From contig DYIU01000003.1 in assembly GCA_020723485.1 (NCBI GenBank), positions 124,001 through 188,000 of the forward strand: a DNA stretch of 64,000 nucleotides, read 5' to 3'. Positions 44,698-55,131 of this stretch are shown here, in pieces. The notes under the pieces are model-generated. The model was not told where the DNA came from. It searched no databases and saw only the letters and a program-made list of their open reading frames with translations. The DNA comes from Acidimicrobium ferrooxidans (GTDB lineage Bacteria; Actinomycetota; Geothermincolia; Fen-727; Anoxymicrobiaceae). The position numbers and the translations under genes were made by a program. How positions within the stretch are numbered: the first letter of the stretch is position 1; the number at the start of each line of letters is the position of its first letter.

Positions 44698-46207
44698 TCC
44701 CCGCCTGCTGCTCCTCCTCGGGCTTTGCCATCACCATGCCGGGTTCGATCTCCGGCAGGGCGGTGATGGGCATGTCCCTGAGGGCCGTCTCCTCGACAAT
44801 CTTGAAATACCGGCGCAGGCTCCTTATCGCCCAGATGCCCCCGGCTATCACGATGAGCGCCCCCACGATGAGCGCGAGCATCGCCGGGTAGAACGTCTTG
44901 TCCATGAACCCGAGGTTGAGCACTTTCCCGGCAGGGTCCTGTTCGCTCCACGGTATCAACTGGTTGAAGCCGCTGGCGATCAGGGCAAAGATGCCCATAG
45001 ACAGCAGCATGCAGGTCCGCATGATGGTCTGAAATGCGGCGAAGACCCTGCCCCTCACTTCCTCGGCCAGGTTCTTGTGCAGAAGGGTGTAAGCAGTTAC
45101 CAGAAGGTAGCCGAGGATGAGGCCGCCGGCGAAGATGACCACGAGTGACAGGACGTAGATGTCTATGAACGCGAACGTGAGCATCGCAAGCCCGAACCCC
45201 AGCACCGCGCGCCCGAACCACTTGGAGACCGGGAAGTAACGGCTGAGCCACGGCGCGAGCGCGGCGCCGGCGACGACCCCGAAGAGGAGAAAGGTGAGTA
45301 TGAGCGTGAACTTCGAACCCACTGAGCTCAGGACCTGCTGGGCGAACGGCGCGCCGAGGATGTAGAGCGAGCCCCCTCCGATGAAACCGATCACCATCAC
45401 CCCGAGGATGGCGCGGGTGAGGGGATTCTGATACATGAACTTCAAGCCCTCGGTGAAGTCCGTCCAGAACTGCTTCGCGGGTATCTTCGGCATCTTCCCC
45501 TCATACCGCCTTGGGAGCGCTATGGTGAAGATGAGCATCGCCGAGACGGCGAATGTGAGTGCGTCCACGATGAAGGCGAACGTGTGCTGGAAGTTCTCGG
45601 CCGAGGAAATGCTCGAGACCAGCGGCAACTTGTAGACCAGCGCGGCGATGCCCAGTATCACGGTGGCCAGCATGGTGCCGAGCGCCATCGTCAGGTAGGT
45701 GCTCGTCGACATCATGGAGTTGGCGGTCATCACCTCGTCCCTGCCCACCAGGTCCGGTATCGAGGAATCCCGCGCGGGACCGAAGAGCAGCGAGAAGCTC
45801 TCGATACAGAAGACGAGGACGCATATCATGGCGAGCGAGTTCGCAAAGGCGAGGCCTATCACCAGGAGGCCCCGGGCTATCTCGCAGACTATCATGAGTG
45901 TCTTGCGCTCCAGGCGGTCCACCACCGCGCCTGCCAGCAGGCCGAAGAGGAAGGCTGGCAGGAACCTGAACGTCATCATTATCGCCAGGCCGTTGGGCCC
46001 GCCCATGCGGTTGACCATGTCGAGCAGGATGCCCACTATGACCCAGTCGCCCATCCCCGAGATGCCCTGGCCCACCCAAAGGGCCATGAAGTCGCGGTTC
46101 CGCAGGACCTTGCGGTACGCCGATATCTCGATCGAGACCTGCTTGCCGGGCTCTTCGCCCGCCTCGACCTGGCCGCCTGTCTGCGGTGTGTCTGGCTGGT
46201 CGTCCAA
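44675..46207 (-). CDS. MFS transporter (EntS/MFS_3-like)
   Basis: A 510-residue permease with twelve predicted helices, a hydrophilic N-terminus (about 1-35) and the MFS loop-2/3 motif GAVVDRLERKTLMI (about 95-108). The overall pattern resembles the enterobactin exporter EntS/MFS_3 group, including the longer loop between helices 6 and 7 (RRYEGKMPKIPAKQFW). The substrate is unknown; its placement between fumarase subunits might suggest a dicarboxylate-related or unrelated exporter. Confidence 0.85.
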   Translation of the reverse strand: MDDQPDTPQTGGQVEAGEEPGKQVSIEISAYRKVLRNRDFMALWVGQGISGMGDWVIVGILLDMVNRMGGPNGLAIMMTFRFLPAFLFGLLAGAVVDRLERKTLMIVCEIARGLLVIGLAFANSLAMICVLVFCIESFSLLFGPARDSSIPDLVGRDEVMTANSMMSTSTYLTMALGTMLATVILGIAALVYKLPLVSSISSAENFQHTFAFIVDALTFAVSAMLIFTIALPRRYEGKMPKIPAKQFWTDFTEGLKFMYQNPLTRAILGVMVIGFIGGGSLYILGAPFAQQVLSSVGSKFTLILTFLLFGVVAGAALAPWLSRYFPVSKWFGRAVLGFGLAMLTFAFIDIYVLSLVVIFAGGLILGYLLVTAYTLLHKNLAEEVRGRVFAAFQTIMRTCMLLSMGIFALIASGFNQLIPWSEQDPAGKVLNLGFMDKTFYPAMLALIVGALIVIAGGIWAIRSLRRYFKIVEETALRDMPITALPEIEPGMVMAKPEEEQQAGNGGDPGD

Positions 46208-46217
46208 GTGAGAATCC

Positions 46218-47060
46218 TCAGATCGGTACGGTCTTCCGTCGGAGTGCGTGGCAGCTCACGCTGAGGGCGACCGGGAGGATCGCCATGTGGCAGGGGGCCT
46301 CGGTTATCCTCGCGCCAAAACAGGTGACGGTCCCGCCATGGCCCCCCGGGCCTATGCCAAGCCTGTTCACCTCGCTCACCAGCTCCTCCTCCCGGGCGCG
46401 CACCGCTGGGTCGGCCGTCTGTTCGTCGAGCGGTCTCATGAGCGCCTTTTTCGCGAGCCGGGTAACGCTGTCGAAGCTCCCTCCCATGCCGACGCCGAGC
46501 ACGAGCGGAGGGCAGGCCCTGGCGCCCAATTCTTCAACCATGCCGACGATGAACTCCAGCGCTCCGCCCCACCCGGCGCCGGGCGCCAGCATCGCCAGCC
46601 GCGAGGCCATCTCGCTGCCGCCTCCCTTGGCCATGACACCAAGCGTGCTCTCCTGGGCGCGCGAAAGCTCCATTTCCACCAGCGGCGGGGTATTGTTCCC
46701 GGTGTTGACCCGCGCGCCGACCGGGTCTCTTACGACCGATGGTCGGAGCCGGCCGCGCTCCGTGGCCCGCGCCACCGCTCCGGCGGCCTCCCCCTCCAGG
46801 TCGCCCGAAATCGCGTCACCCGGGGCAAGGGTCAGGTAGACCGTGAAGAACCCGGTGTCCTGGCAGAGCGGGACCCCGAGCTCGGTGGCGGCCCGGGCGT
46901 TCTCCAGTATCAGGTCGATGACGCGGCGGCCGGATTCGGACTCCTCCCGCGCCCTGAACCGGGAAAGCGCGTCGGTCACGTCCGCCGGGAGCGCCGTTGA
47001 TACCTCGAGGCAGAGCTCCTCTATCCGGTCCGCCAGGTCTGCGGCCTCAATCACTCTCAT
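46218..47060 (-). CDS. fumA: Class I fumarate hydratase, alpha (N-terminal) subunit
   Basis: A 280-residue [4Fe-4S] hydro-lyase alpha subunit. Candidate cluster cysteines occur in VPLCQDTG, ARACPPLVLG and a C-terminal cysteine (EAPCHMA); VNTGNNTPPLV and AKGGGSEMAS are family motifs. It forms fumarase or tartrate dehydratase with the beta subunit encoded two genes downstream. Start ATG 47060 overlaps the end of mdh by 14 bases. Confidence 0.9.
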   Translation of the reverse strand: MRVIEAADLADRIEELCLEVSTALPADVTDALSRFRAREESESGRRVIDLILENARAATELGVPLCQDTGFFTVYLTLAPGDAISGDLEGEAAGAVARATERGRLRPSVVRDPVGARVNTGNNTPPLVEMELSRAQESTLGVMAKGGGSEMASRLAMLAPGAGWGGALEFIVGMVEELGARACPPLVLGVGMGGSFDSVTRLAKKALMRPLDEQTADPAVRAREEELVSEVNRLGIGPGGHGGTVTCFGARITEAPCHMAILPVALSVSCHALRRKTVPI

Positions 47061-47985
47061 CGCCGGCCACCGCCTCGAGCTCTCGAACCCTGCCGGCGAC
47101 GCCACGGGCCGACCGCGACAGGGCCTCGCGCTCCCGTTCGGACAGCGGTAGCTCGAGGATCTCGACGACGCCGGCCCGCCCGAGCCTGGCCGGGACCCCG
47201 AGGAAGATGCCGCTCACGCCGTACTCCCCGTCCAGGAACGCCGACACCGGCAGGACGCGGCCTGCGTCCCCGAGCACGGCGAGCGCCATCACGCCTATCG
47301 ACACCGCCGGCGCGAAGTAAGCGCTCCCCGTCTTCATGTGGGAGACGATCTCGGCCCCTCCGTCACGCGTGCGCTCGACCACCTCTTCGATCCCGCTCCC
47401 AACCGCCTCGGCCAGCGAGCTGTCGCCGGCGCGCGACCAGTCGATGAGCGGGACCATGTCGTCCCCGTGGGTACCCAGCACCATCGCGCTCGTGTCCCTG
47501 GGTGGGATGCCGGCGAGCTCGTCCAGGAAATAGATGAATCGCGATGTATCCAGCACCCCCGCCATGCCCATCACACTCCGTGAGGCGGACCCGAGCTTTT
47601 TCCATGCCAGGTACGTCATCTCGTCGACCGGGTTGGTCACCACTATGACGACAGCTTCGGGCGCGAGGCGCGCGACGTCGCCCGCTATGGCGGAGATGAT
47701 GGGGAGGTTCTTCGAAGTGAGGTCCAGCCGCGACATCCCCGGGAGCCGCGGGAACCCCGCTGTGATTATAACCAGGTCGGAGCCGGCCGCGAGGCCGGTG
47801 TCCGTGCCCCCGGCGAGCTTCGAGCCCGAGCCCGTGTAGGAAAGCGACTGCGCTATGTCGAGGGCGAGCCCGGCGGCCTTCTCTTCCACGTCGACGAGCG
47901 CCACTTCCAGGGTCGCCGATAGGGCCAGGTAGAAAGCGGTCGTGGCCCCCACGTGTCCCGCTCCGAATATGGTGACCTTGTCCAT
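47047..47985 (-). CDS. mdh: Malate dehydrogenase (LDH/MDH superfamily)
   Basis: A 312-residue NAD-dependent dehydrogenase. The dinucleotide loop is FGAGHVGATTAFYLA; the substrate-specificity loop reads RLPGMSR with Arg at the position that separates MDH (Arg) from LDH (Gln), and catalytic His lies in GTHGDDMVPL. ATG 47985 has GGAGG five bases upstream. It precedes fumA, so the cluster forms an oxaloacetate-malate-fumarate module. Confidence 0.92.
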   Translation of the reverse strand: MDKVTIFGAGHVGATTAFYLALSATLEVALVDVEEKAAGLALDIAQSLSYTGSGSKLAGGTDTGLAAGSDLVIITAGFPRLPGMSRLDLTSKNLPIISAIAGDVARLAPEAVVIVVTNPVDEMTYLAWKKLGSASRSVMGMAGVLDTSRFIYFLDELAGIPPRDTSAMVLGTHGDDMVPLIDWSRAGDSSLAEAVGSGIEEVVERTRDGGAEIVSHMKTGSAYFAPAVSIGVMALAVLGDAGRVLPVSAFLDGEYGVSGIFLGVPARLGRAGVVEILELPLSEREREALSRSARGVAGRVRELEAVAGDESD

Positions 47986-48034
47986 GACGCCCTCCAACCG
48001 GAGCCCGGCCCCTGCCGTCGTCTGCTCTATGGGT

Positions 48035-50110
48035 CTATTCTATATCGTCTTCCTTGCCCGTCGCCGTCGTCTCCGAGCTTCCCCGGCCGGCGCCCGCCGC
48101 CGCCTTCGTGGGGCAGTCCGGGTCGAGGCACAGCTCCCATGGCTTTGAGCCCTTCGAGAGCACCTTGATCCGCGGGCTGCCGCACTCCTCGCAGACCTCG
48201 CCGGTGGCCACGACAGAGCCCTTCTGCGGGAGCGGGAAGGTGACCGTGCAGTCCGGGTAGCCCCCACAGCCCGCGAAGCGCTTCCCGGACTTTCGGGCCC
48301 TCAAGATCCGCATCTCGCCTCCGCAGCCGGGGCACGCTCCGAGCACAGTGTCCCCCCGCACCCCTTCACGAATCTCCCGGGATATGTCCTCTTTCTCGCT
48401 CTCCATCTTGTCCAGGATGCCCCCCAGGGCCTCCCGCGAGCGTCCCACCACGCCTTCGAGCGACTGCTGGCCCTCCACTATCGAGTCCATGTCCTCTTCG
48501 AGCCTCGCGGTCATGTCGGGGGTGGTGACCATGGTAGCGTGCCTCTCGAGCGCCTGGGTGACCGCTATGCCCGTCTCGGTGGGCTTGAGCGGGCTCCCGA
48601 ACGCGTAGCCCCTCTCCAGCAGGCTCTGGATGATGCTGTGCCTGGTCGACTTCGTCCCCAGCCCGAGCTCCTCCATCTTCTCGATGAGCCTGCCCTCGGT
48701 ATATCGCGGCGGCGGCTGTGTCTGCCTCGCCTCGAGCTCCTTGTTCACCACCTTCAGGCGGTCGCCCTCGGAGAGCTGCGGCAGCTCCTCATCTCGCTTG
48801 CGGGTGTAAGGGTAGTAACGCAGGAACCCCTCCGACACGATGACGTCACCCCTGGCGACGAACGGCTCGGAGTTTATGTCGATGTCGACCCTGGTCGAGC
48901 GCGCCGTCGCCGGGTCGCCGAGTGTCGCCATGAAGCGCCGGGCCACGAGCTCGTATATCTTCCACTCCTGCGGCCTGAGGCTCCCCTTCGACGGGGCGGC
49001 CGTGGGGTACATCGGGGGGTGGTCTGTTGAGAACTTCTTCCCGCGTGTCGGCTTGAGCTCTCTCCCGTCGAGGAGCTCGGCGGCCAGCGGGCCGACGACG
49101 TCCGCGCCCCTGATGCCGTTCAATACTCCCGCAAGATCCAGCGAGTCGGGGTAGACAGTGTTGTCCACCCTCGGGTAGCTGATGATGCCCCTGGTGTAGA
49201 GGCTCTCAGCTATGTCCATCGCCCTGGCCGGGGCGATCTTGATGCTCGAGGCCGCGGCGAGAAAAGCGGTGGTGTTGAAAGGCGCCGGAGGGTTCATCTT
49301 CCGCTCGCGGGTCGCGACGGCCGTGACGGTGCCCTCTTCGCCGAGCCTCTCGAATGCGGCCTTCGCCTCGCCCTCGTCGCCGAACCGCTCGGTCTTGTGC
49401 CTGGCGTTGAACGTGTCACCCTCGTGCTCGCACGTGACCTTTATCTGCCAGAAGTCCTCCGGGACGAACGCCTTTATCTCTTTCTCCCGGTCCACTATGA
49501 GGGCGAGCGTCGGGCTCTGGACCCTGCCGGCCGAGAGGAACTTCTGGCCCAGCCTGGTCGTGGCAAGCGAGATGAACCTCGTGAGCGCCGCCCCCCAGAT
49601 CAGGTCTATGTCCTGTCTCGCCTCGCCGGCCTTCGCCAGGTTCTCGTCGAGTGTGTCCAGGCTGGAGAACGCTTCCTTTATCTCCTGCGGGGTGAGGGCC
49701 GAGAAGCGGGCCCTGCTTATGTGCACACCCGGGTTGGCCTCGAGGACCAGGTCCTTGATGTCCGCACCGATGAGCTCCCCCTCCCGGTCGTAGTCAGTGG
49801 CTATCACCACGGAGTCCGCCTCCCTGGCAAGCTTCTTGAGGGAGCTCACCAGGGACTTGACCTTGGGCGTCTTCTCGATGTCCGCGTCCACCAGCCTGCG
49901 CGGTTCGACCGACTGCCAGACCCGGTACTCTTCGGGGAAATCGACCTGGAGCACGTGCCCGCGCATCCCGACTACCTTTACCTCGTCGCCGTCCTCCTTG
50001 TACGCGTACACGGTGCTCCCAGGGGCCTTCTCACGGGAGTTGGATCCGCCGGAGAGGATGCTCGCTATGCGCTCCGCGGTCTGGTTTTTCTCAGTTACAA
50101 TGAGTTTCAT
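48035..50110 (-). CDS. topA: DNA topoisomerase I, archaeal-type
   Basis: A 691-residue type IA topoisomerase. The Toprim N-terminus KLIVTEKNQTAERIASILSG and ATDYDREGELIG are present. The catalytic Tyr312 lies in IISYPRVDNTVYP, and the C-terminus has zinc ribbons CPGCGGEM, CGGYPDC, CEECGSP and CLDPDCP. The start and the active-site wording are those of archaeal TopA rather than the standard bacterial enzyme (which begins with a VIVESPAKAKTI-type segment). It relaxes negative supercoils. A TTGACC/TATACA promoter lies so close that the leader would be only a few bases, with no ribosome site. Confidence 0.9.
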   Translation of the reverse strand: MKLIVTEKNQTAERIASILSGGSNSREKAPGSTVYAYKEDGDEVKVVGMRGHVLQVDFPEEYRVWQSVEPRRLVDADIEKTPKVKSLVSSLKKLAREADSVVIATDYDREGELIGADIKDLVLEANPGVHISRARFSALTPQEIKEAFSSLDTLDENLAKAGEARQDIDLIWGAALTRFISLATTRLGQKFLSAGRVQSPTLALIVDREKEIKAFVPEDFWQIKVTCEHEGDTFNARHKTERFGDEGEAKAAFERLGEEGTVTAVATRERKMNPPAPFNTTAFLAAASSIKIAPARAMDIAESLYTRGIISYPRVDNTVYPDSLDLAGVLNGIRGADVVGPLAAELLDGRELKPTRGKKFSTDHPPMYPTAAPSKGSLRPQEWKIYELVARRFMATLGDPATARSTRVDIDINSEPFVARGDVIVSEGFLRYYPYTRKRDEELPQLSEGDRLKVVNKELEARQTQPPPRYTEGRLIEKMEELGLGTKSTRHSIIQSLLERGYAFGSPLKPTETGIAVTQALERHATMVTTPDMTARLEEDMDSIVEGQQSLEGVVGRSREALGGILDKMESEKEDISREIREGVRGDTVLGACPGCGGEMRILRARKSGKRFAGCGGYPDCTVTFPLPQKGSVVATGEVCEECGSPRIKVLSKGSKPWELCLDPDCPTKAAAGAGRGSSETTATGKEDDIE

Positions 50111-50121
50111 AATCTAGAGAG

Positions 50122-50149
50122 TGTATACAAAGGCGGGACAGCCGGTCAA
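50122..50149 (-). promoter_or_regulatory. topA promoter (very short leader)
   Basis: TTGACC (50144-50149) and TATACA (50122-50127) on the minus strand with a 16-base spacer. The ATG at 50110 is 11 bases beyond the -10 box, so the predicted leader is about 0-5 bases, without a Shine-Dalgarno. Confidence 0.6.
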
Positions 50150-50175
50150 AAAGGGGTGTCTCCGGGGGATACCTC

Positions 50176-50235
50176 AGGGTGCCTTTTTCCAGAAGCTCTG
50201 GGTACTCCCGCCAGCGAGGGAAAACGTCCCCGATG
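50176..50235. repeat. Dispersed intergenic element, family 4, copy A
   Basis: Part of the 820-base gene-free stretch between topA and hppA. The series CTTTTTCC-AGAAG-CTC-GGG-ACTCCC-AGCGAGGGAAAA recurs at 50711-50772 (CTTTTCCCCGAAG-CCC-GGG-ACTCCCC-GAGCGAGGGAAA) and more distantly at 61976-62025. Confidence 0.5.
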
Positions 50236-50240
50236 CAACC

Positions 50241-50421
50241 CGGAGCACCCCGGCGACGACCACGGCACCGGAGCCACCTTGTGCCACCCGAGGCACTCGG
50301 AGCACCCCGGCGACGACCACGGCACCGGAGCCACCCCGGCGACTAACACGGCACCGGAGCCACCTTGTGCCACCCGAGGCACTCGGAGCACCCCGGCGAC
50401 GACCACGGCACCCGAGCCACC
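50241..50421. repeat. Minisatellite, 57-bp unit, about three copies
   Basis: A GC-rich tandem array in the topA-hppA gap. Unit 1 (50241-50297) contains GAGCACCCCGGCGACGACC and TTGTGCCACCCGAGGCACT. Unit 2 (50298-50383) repeats it with an internal reduplication of the middle part, and unit 3 (50384-50421) repeats the first two thirds. Not a CRISPR: there are no unique spacers. Confidence 0.85.
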
Positions 50422-50451
50422 CCCGAGGCACCAGGACCCGATTTAGGGCTT

Positions 50452-50613
50452 CCCGCAGGTTTGAATCACAACAGTTAACAGTTGCGTTTCATAACATCAA
50501 TATTAATCACCACCAACAGCTTTACTGCGAGTTTCCAGCTCGAGCTGTTAATAATGGGGCTGTTTGTGTAAGATTGTTAATTTCTGAGCACTTTTGTGAT
50601 TCAAACCTGCGGG
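50452..50613. repeat. MITE-like element, family 2, copy A
   Basis: A perfect 20-bp terminal inverted repeat (50452-50471 / 50594-50613, core GCAGGTTTGAATCACA) flanks an AT-rich 122-base interior. The interior shares CATTATTAATCA-like and GCGAGTTTCC-GCTCGAGCTG blocks with the copy at 61726-61892, in the same orientation. The base composition is far below the surrounding GC content. No transposase ORF is inside. Confidence 0.85.
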
Positions 50614-50710
50614 GAGAAGACGGGAGCAGTCAGATTCGTGGCCGACTTCATCTCTTCCTGACCCGAAAGTGCAATTCCCCACTATAGCGAGCGTGAGATA
50701 CGCCGGCGAG

Positions 50711-50772
50711 CGAGGGGTCTTTTCCCCGAAGACCCCGGGCACTCCCCATGAGCGAGGGAAACACGGCCCTGG
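50711..50772. repeat. Dispersed intergenic element, family 4, copy B
   Basis: Second copy of the family-4 element, on the other side of the MITE-like element. The remaining 150 or so bases before the hppA stop are GC-rich with CCGGGGTATCC-like motifs and no recognisable gene. Confidence 0.5.
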
Positions 50773-50930
50773 AGTATCCACAAAGAATCCCGGGATATCC
50801 GGAGGTGACCCAGCGATGAAAATATCCCCCGGGGCACCGCGAGGCGACCAGAAGGTACGCGCGGCCACCGCCTCAGCTATCGGCACGTGGCCGATATCCG
50901 GTGTCCGCAGGTCCCGGGGTATCCCGAGGC

Positions 50931-52985
<2,055 letters not shown>

Positions 52986-53009
52986 CAAGTCCTCCTTGAA
53001 AAAGCCAGA

Positions 53010-53032
53010 GTCCTGATCGAGACAATCAGGAC
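53010..53032 (-). promoter_or_regulatory. Stem-loop in hppA leader
   Basis: GTCCTGAT (53010-53017) and ATCAGGAC (53025-53032) form an 8-bp stem with a 7-base loop, between the hppA promoter and its ribosome site. It may stabilise or regulate the leader; no known riboswitch is recognised. Confidence 0.5.
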
Positions 53033-53053
53033 CTGTACAAGAATAATGTTGCA

Positions 53054-53082
53054 ATTATATTGGCAGCCCCGGCAATCCGCAA
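53054..53082 (-). promoter_or_regulatory. hppA promoter
   Basis: Exact TATAAT (53054-53059) and TTGCGG (53077-53082) on the minus strand with a 17-base spacer. Transcription would give a leader of about 60 bases containing the 53010-53032 stem-loop. Confidence 0.65.
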
Positions 53083-53083
53083 G

Positions 53084-53125
53084 AAAAAAACGGGCGGTCT
53101 TCGGCCCCGGGACGGCGCCCGTTTT
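53084..53125 (-). terminator. Terminator-like hairpin between divergent promoters
   Basis: AAAACGGGCG (53087-53096) pairs with CGCCCGTTTT (53116-53125). On the minus strand the stem is followed by seven T. It would stop antisense transcripts coming from the aminotransferase side before they reach hppA. Confidence 0.5.
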
Positions 53126-53151
53126 ACCGGGCCCGCGGTGTCTGGTAGACT
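53123..53151 (+). promoter_or_regulatory. Candidate promoter of the aminotransferase operon
   Basis: TTTACC (53123-53128), 17-base spacer, TAGACT (53146-53151) with TGG before it (extended -10). The start codon is 46 bases downstream. Confidence 0.5.
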
Positions 53152-53197
53152 CAGTTCTCGGACCGAAGGTGGCTTAACTCCCCGCGGAGGTTTGTTC

Positions 53198-54349
53198 TTG
53201 ATATCGGAAAGGTCTTCCCGCCTTCCTCCCTTCTACGTGATGGAAATCCTCGAGAAGGCCCACGAGCTCGAACTGGAGGGGGCGGACATAGTCCACATGG
53301 AGGTGGGCGAGCCGGATTTCGACACTCCTGCCCCGGTCAAGGAGGCCGCCTTCCGGGCGATAACCGAGGGGATGACCTCCTACACGCACAGCCTGGGCAT
53401 CCCCCGACTTCGCCGGGCCATCGCCGACCACTACGGCGAGCGGTACGGGGTCGAGGTCTCGCCCGACAACATAGTGGTAACCACCGGCACTTCGCCGGCG
53501 ATGATGCTCGTCTTCGCCGCGCTGCTCAATCCCGGGGAGGAGCTCATCCTCTCCAATCCCTCCTACGCGTGCTACCCGAACATCCTGGAGTTCGTAGGGG
53601 GCGTCCCGAGGTACGTGGACGTCTTCGAGGAGGACGGCTTCAAGTACAGGCCGGAAGGGGTGGCCGGGCACCTTGGAGGACCGGTAAAGGGAGTCATGGT
53701 GAACTCGCCGTCCAACCCAACGGGCATCGTCCTGTCCGGCGACGACATGTCGGAACTGGTCGAGGCCGTCGGAGACCGGGCGTGGTTGATCTCCGACGAG
53801 ATATACCACGGACTCGTCTACGAGGGGCGGGAGCACTCGGTCCTGGAGTACACCGACCACGCCTTCGTCCTGAACGGCTTCAGCAAGCTCTACGCCATGA
53901 CGGGGTGGCGGCTGGGATACATAATCAGCCCCCCGGAGTTCGTCCGCGCCCTGCAGAAGATACAGCAGAACATCCTCATATGCGCCAACTCGTTCGTGCA
54001 GTGGGCCGCGGTAGCGGCGCTGGAGGAGACCGCGGAGCACACAGCGGAGATGGTCCGGCTCTACGACGAGCGCAGGCGCTTCATGCTCCCGCGGCTGCGG
54101 GAGATGGGCTTCGGCGTGGCGGTCGAGCCAACCGGGGCCTTCTACATATTCGCGAACGCGAAGAGCTTCACGGAGGACTCCTACGGTTTCTGCCTGGACG
54201 TTCTGGCGGGCGCCGGGGTCGCCATAACCCCGGGAATTGACTTCGGCAGCGGGGGCGAGGGCTACGTGCGGTTCTCGTACGCGAACTCACTCGAGAATCT
54301 GAAGGAAGGGGCCGACAGGCTCGAGAGATACCTGAAGGAGCGTGTTTAG
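53198..54349 (+). CDS. PLP-dependent aminotransferase, class I/II
   Basis: A 383-residue fold-type I aminotransferase. EVGEPDFDTP, TTGTSPAMML, NSPSNPTG and the PLP-Lys in NGFSKLYAMTGWRLGY are aspartate-aminotransferase family Ib-like motifs. Substrate could be aspartate, an aromatic amino acid or another; not decidable. TTG 53198 is chosen because GGAGG lies seven bases upstream and the family N-terminus follows; the longer frame would include the promoter. It starts an operon with a cyclase and a translin-like gene. Confidence 0.88.
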   Translation: MISERSSRLPPFYVMEILEKAHELELEGADIVHMEVGEPDFDTPAPVKEAAFRAITEGMTSYTHSLGIPRLRRAIADHYGERYGVEVSPDNIVVTTGTSPAMMLVFAALLNPGEELILSNPSYACYPNILEFVGGVPRYVDVFEEDGFKYRPEGVAGHLGGPVKGVMVNSPSNPTGIVLSGDDMSELVEAVGDRAWLISDEIYHGLVYEGREHSVLEYTDHAFVLNGFSKLYAMTGWRLGYIISPPEFVRALQKIQQNILICANSFVQWAAVAALEETAEHTAEMVRLYDERRRFMLPRLREMGFGVAVEPTGAFYIFANAKSFTEDSYGFCLDVLAGAGVAITPGIDFGSGGEGYVRFSYANSLENLKEGADRLERYLKERV

Positions 54350-54350
54350 C

Positions 54351-55118
54351 ATGGCGGGAAAGACTCGTTACGTCGACCTCAGCGTACCCATAGAGGAGTC
54401 GGAAAGCGAGCCGATGAGGCCCCAGGTGGTCCACATGGACCACGCGGCGGGGGCGCAGGTGATGTCGGCGATATTCGGCATCCCGGCAGCGGACCTCCCG
54501 GGGGGCCTGGGCTGGGCGAACGACAATATCACCCTCGTGACCCACGCGGGGACGCACCTGGACGCGCCCTGGCACTACGCTCCCACCGCCGGAGGGGACA
54601 GGGCGTGGACGATCGAGGAGGTGCCGCTCGAGTGGTGCTTCTCGGACGGGGTGGTGCTGGACTTCCGCTCCAAGCCGGACGGCGAGGCGATAAGCGCCGA
54701 CGAATGCGCGGCCGAGCTCGAGCGCATCGGCTACGAGGTGAAGCCGCTGGACATAGTCCTCATCATGACCGGCACCGACAAGCACTGGGGCAGTCCCGAC
54801 TACATAAACAGGGGCTGCGGCATGACGAAAGAGTCAACGATGTACTTCCTGGACCGCGGGGTCAAGGTGATGGGCATCGACGCCTGGGGTTTCGACCGCC
54901 CGTTCGTGAGCATCACCGACGAGTACAAGCAGACCGGCGACGCCTCTATCATCTGGGAAGCCCACTACGCCGGCATCGAGACCCCCTACTGCCACCTGGA
55001 GAAGCTCGCGAACCTCGACCTGCTGCCGGCGTCCGGGTTCAGGGTCGCGTGTTTCCCCGTCAAGATCACCGGCGCGAGCGCCGGCTGGTGCAGGCCAGTC
55101 GGCATCATCGAGGAATGA
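54351..55118 (+). CDS. Cyclase-family (arylformamidase-like) metal hydrolase
   Basis: A 255-residue protein of the kynurenine-formamidase/cyclase family. THAGTHLDAPWHY carries the metal-binding HxGTHxDxPxH motif at about residues 64-76, and MGIDAWGFDRP lies in the second half. Such enzymes hydrolyse N-formyl or lactone/amide bonds; the actual substrate is unknown. ATG 54351 directly follows the aminotransferase stop, with AAGGAG about ten bases upstream. Coupling with an aminotransferase hints at amino-acid catabolism. Confidence 0.85.
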   Translation: MAGKTRYVDLSVPIEESESEPMRPQVVHMDHAAGAQVMSAIFGIPAADLPGGLGWANDNITLVTHAGTHLDAPWHYAPTAGGDRAWTIEEVPLEWCFSDGVVLDFRSKPDGEAISADECAAELERIGYEVKPLDIVLIMTGTDKHWGSPDYINRGCGMTKESTMYFLDRGVKVMGIDAWGFDRPFVSITDEYKQTGDASIIWEAHYAGIETPYCHLEKLANLDLLPASGFRVACFPVKITGASAGWCRPVGIIEE

Positions 55119-55131
55119 AAGGCCTTTAAAA

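Noticed and set aside
44830-46207. Transporter specific for fumarate or malate
   Set aside because: Position suggests it, but the sequence resembles EntS/MFS_3 exporters, so no substrate is assigned.
50241-50421. Possible CRISPR array
   Set aside because: The repeats are contiguous, partly reduplicated, with no unique spacers and no cas genes nearby. It is a minisatellite.
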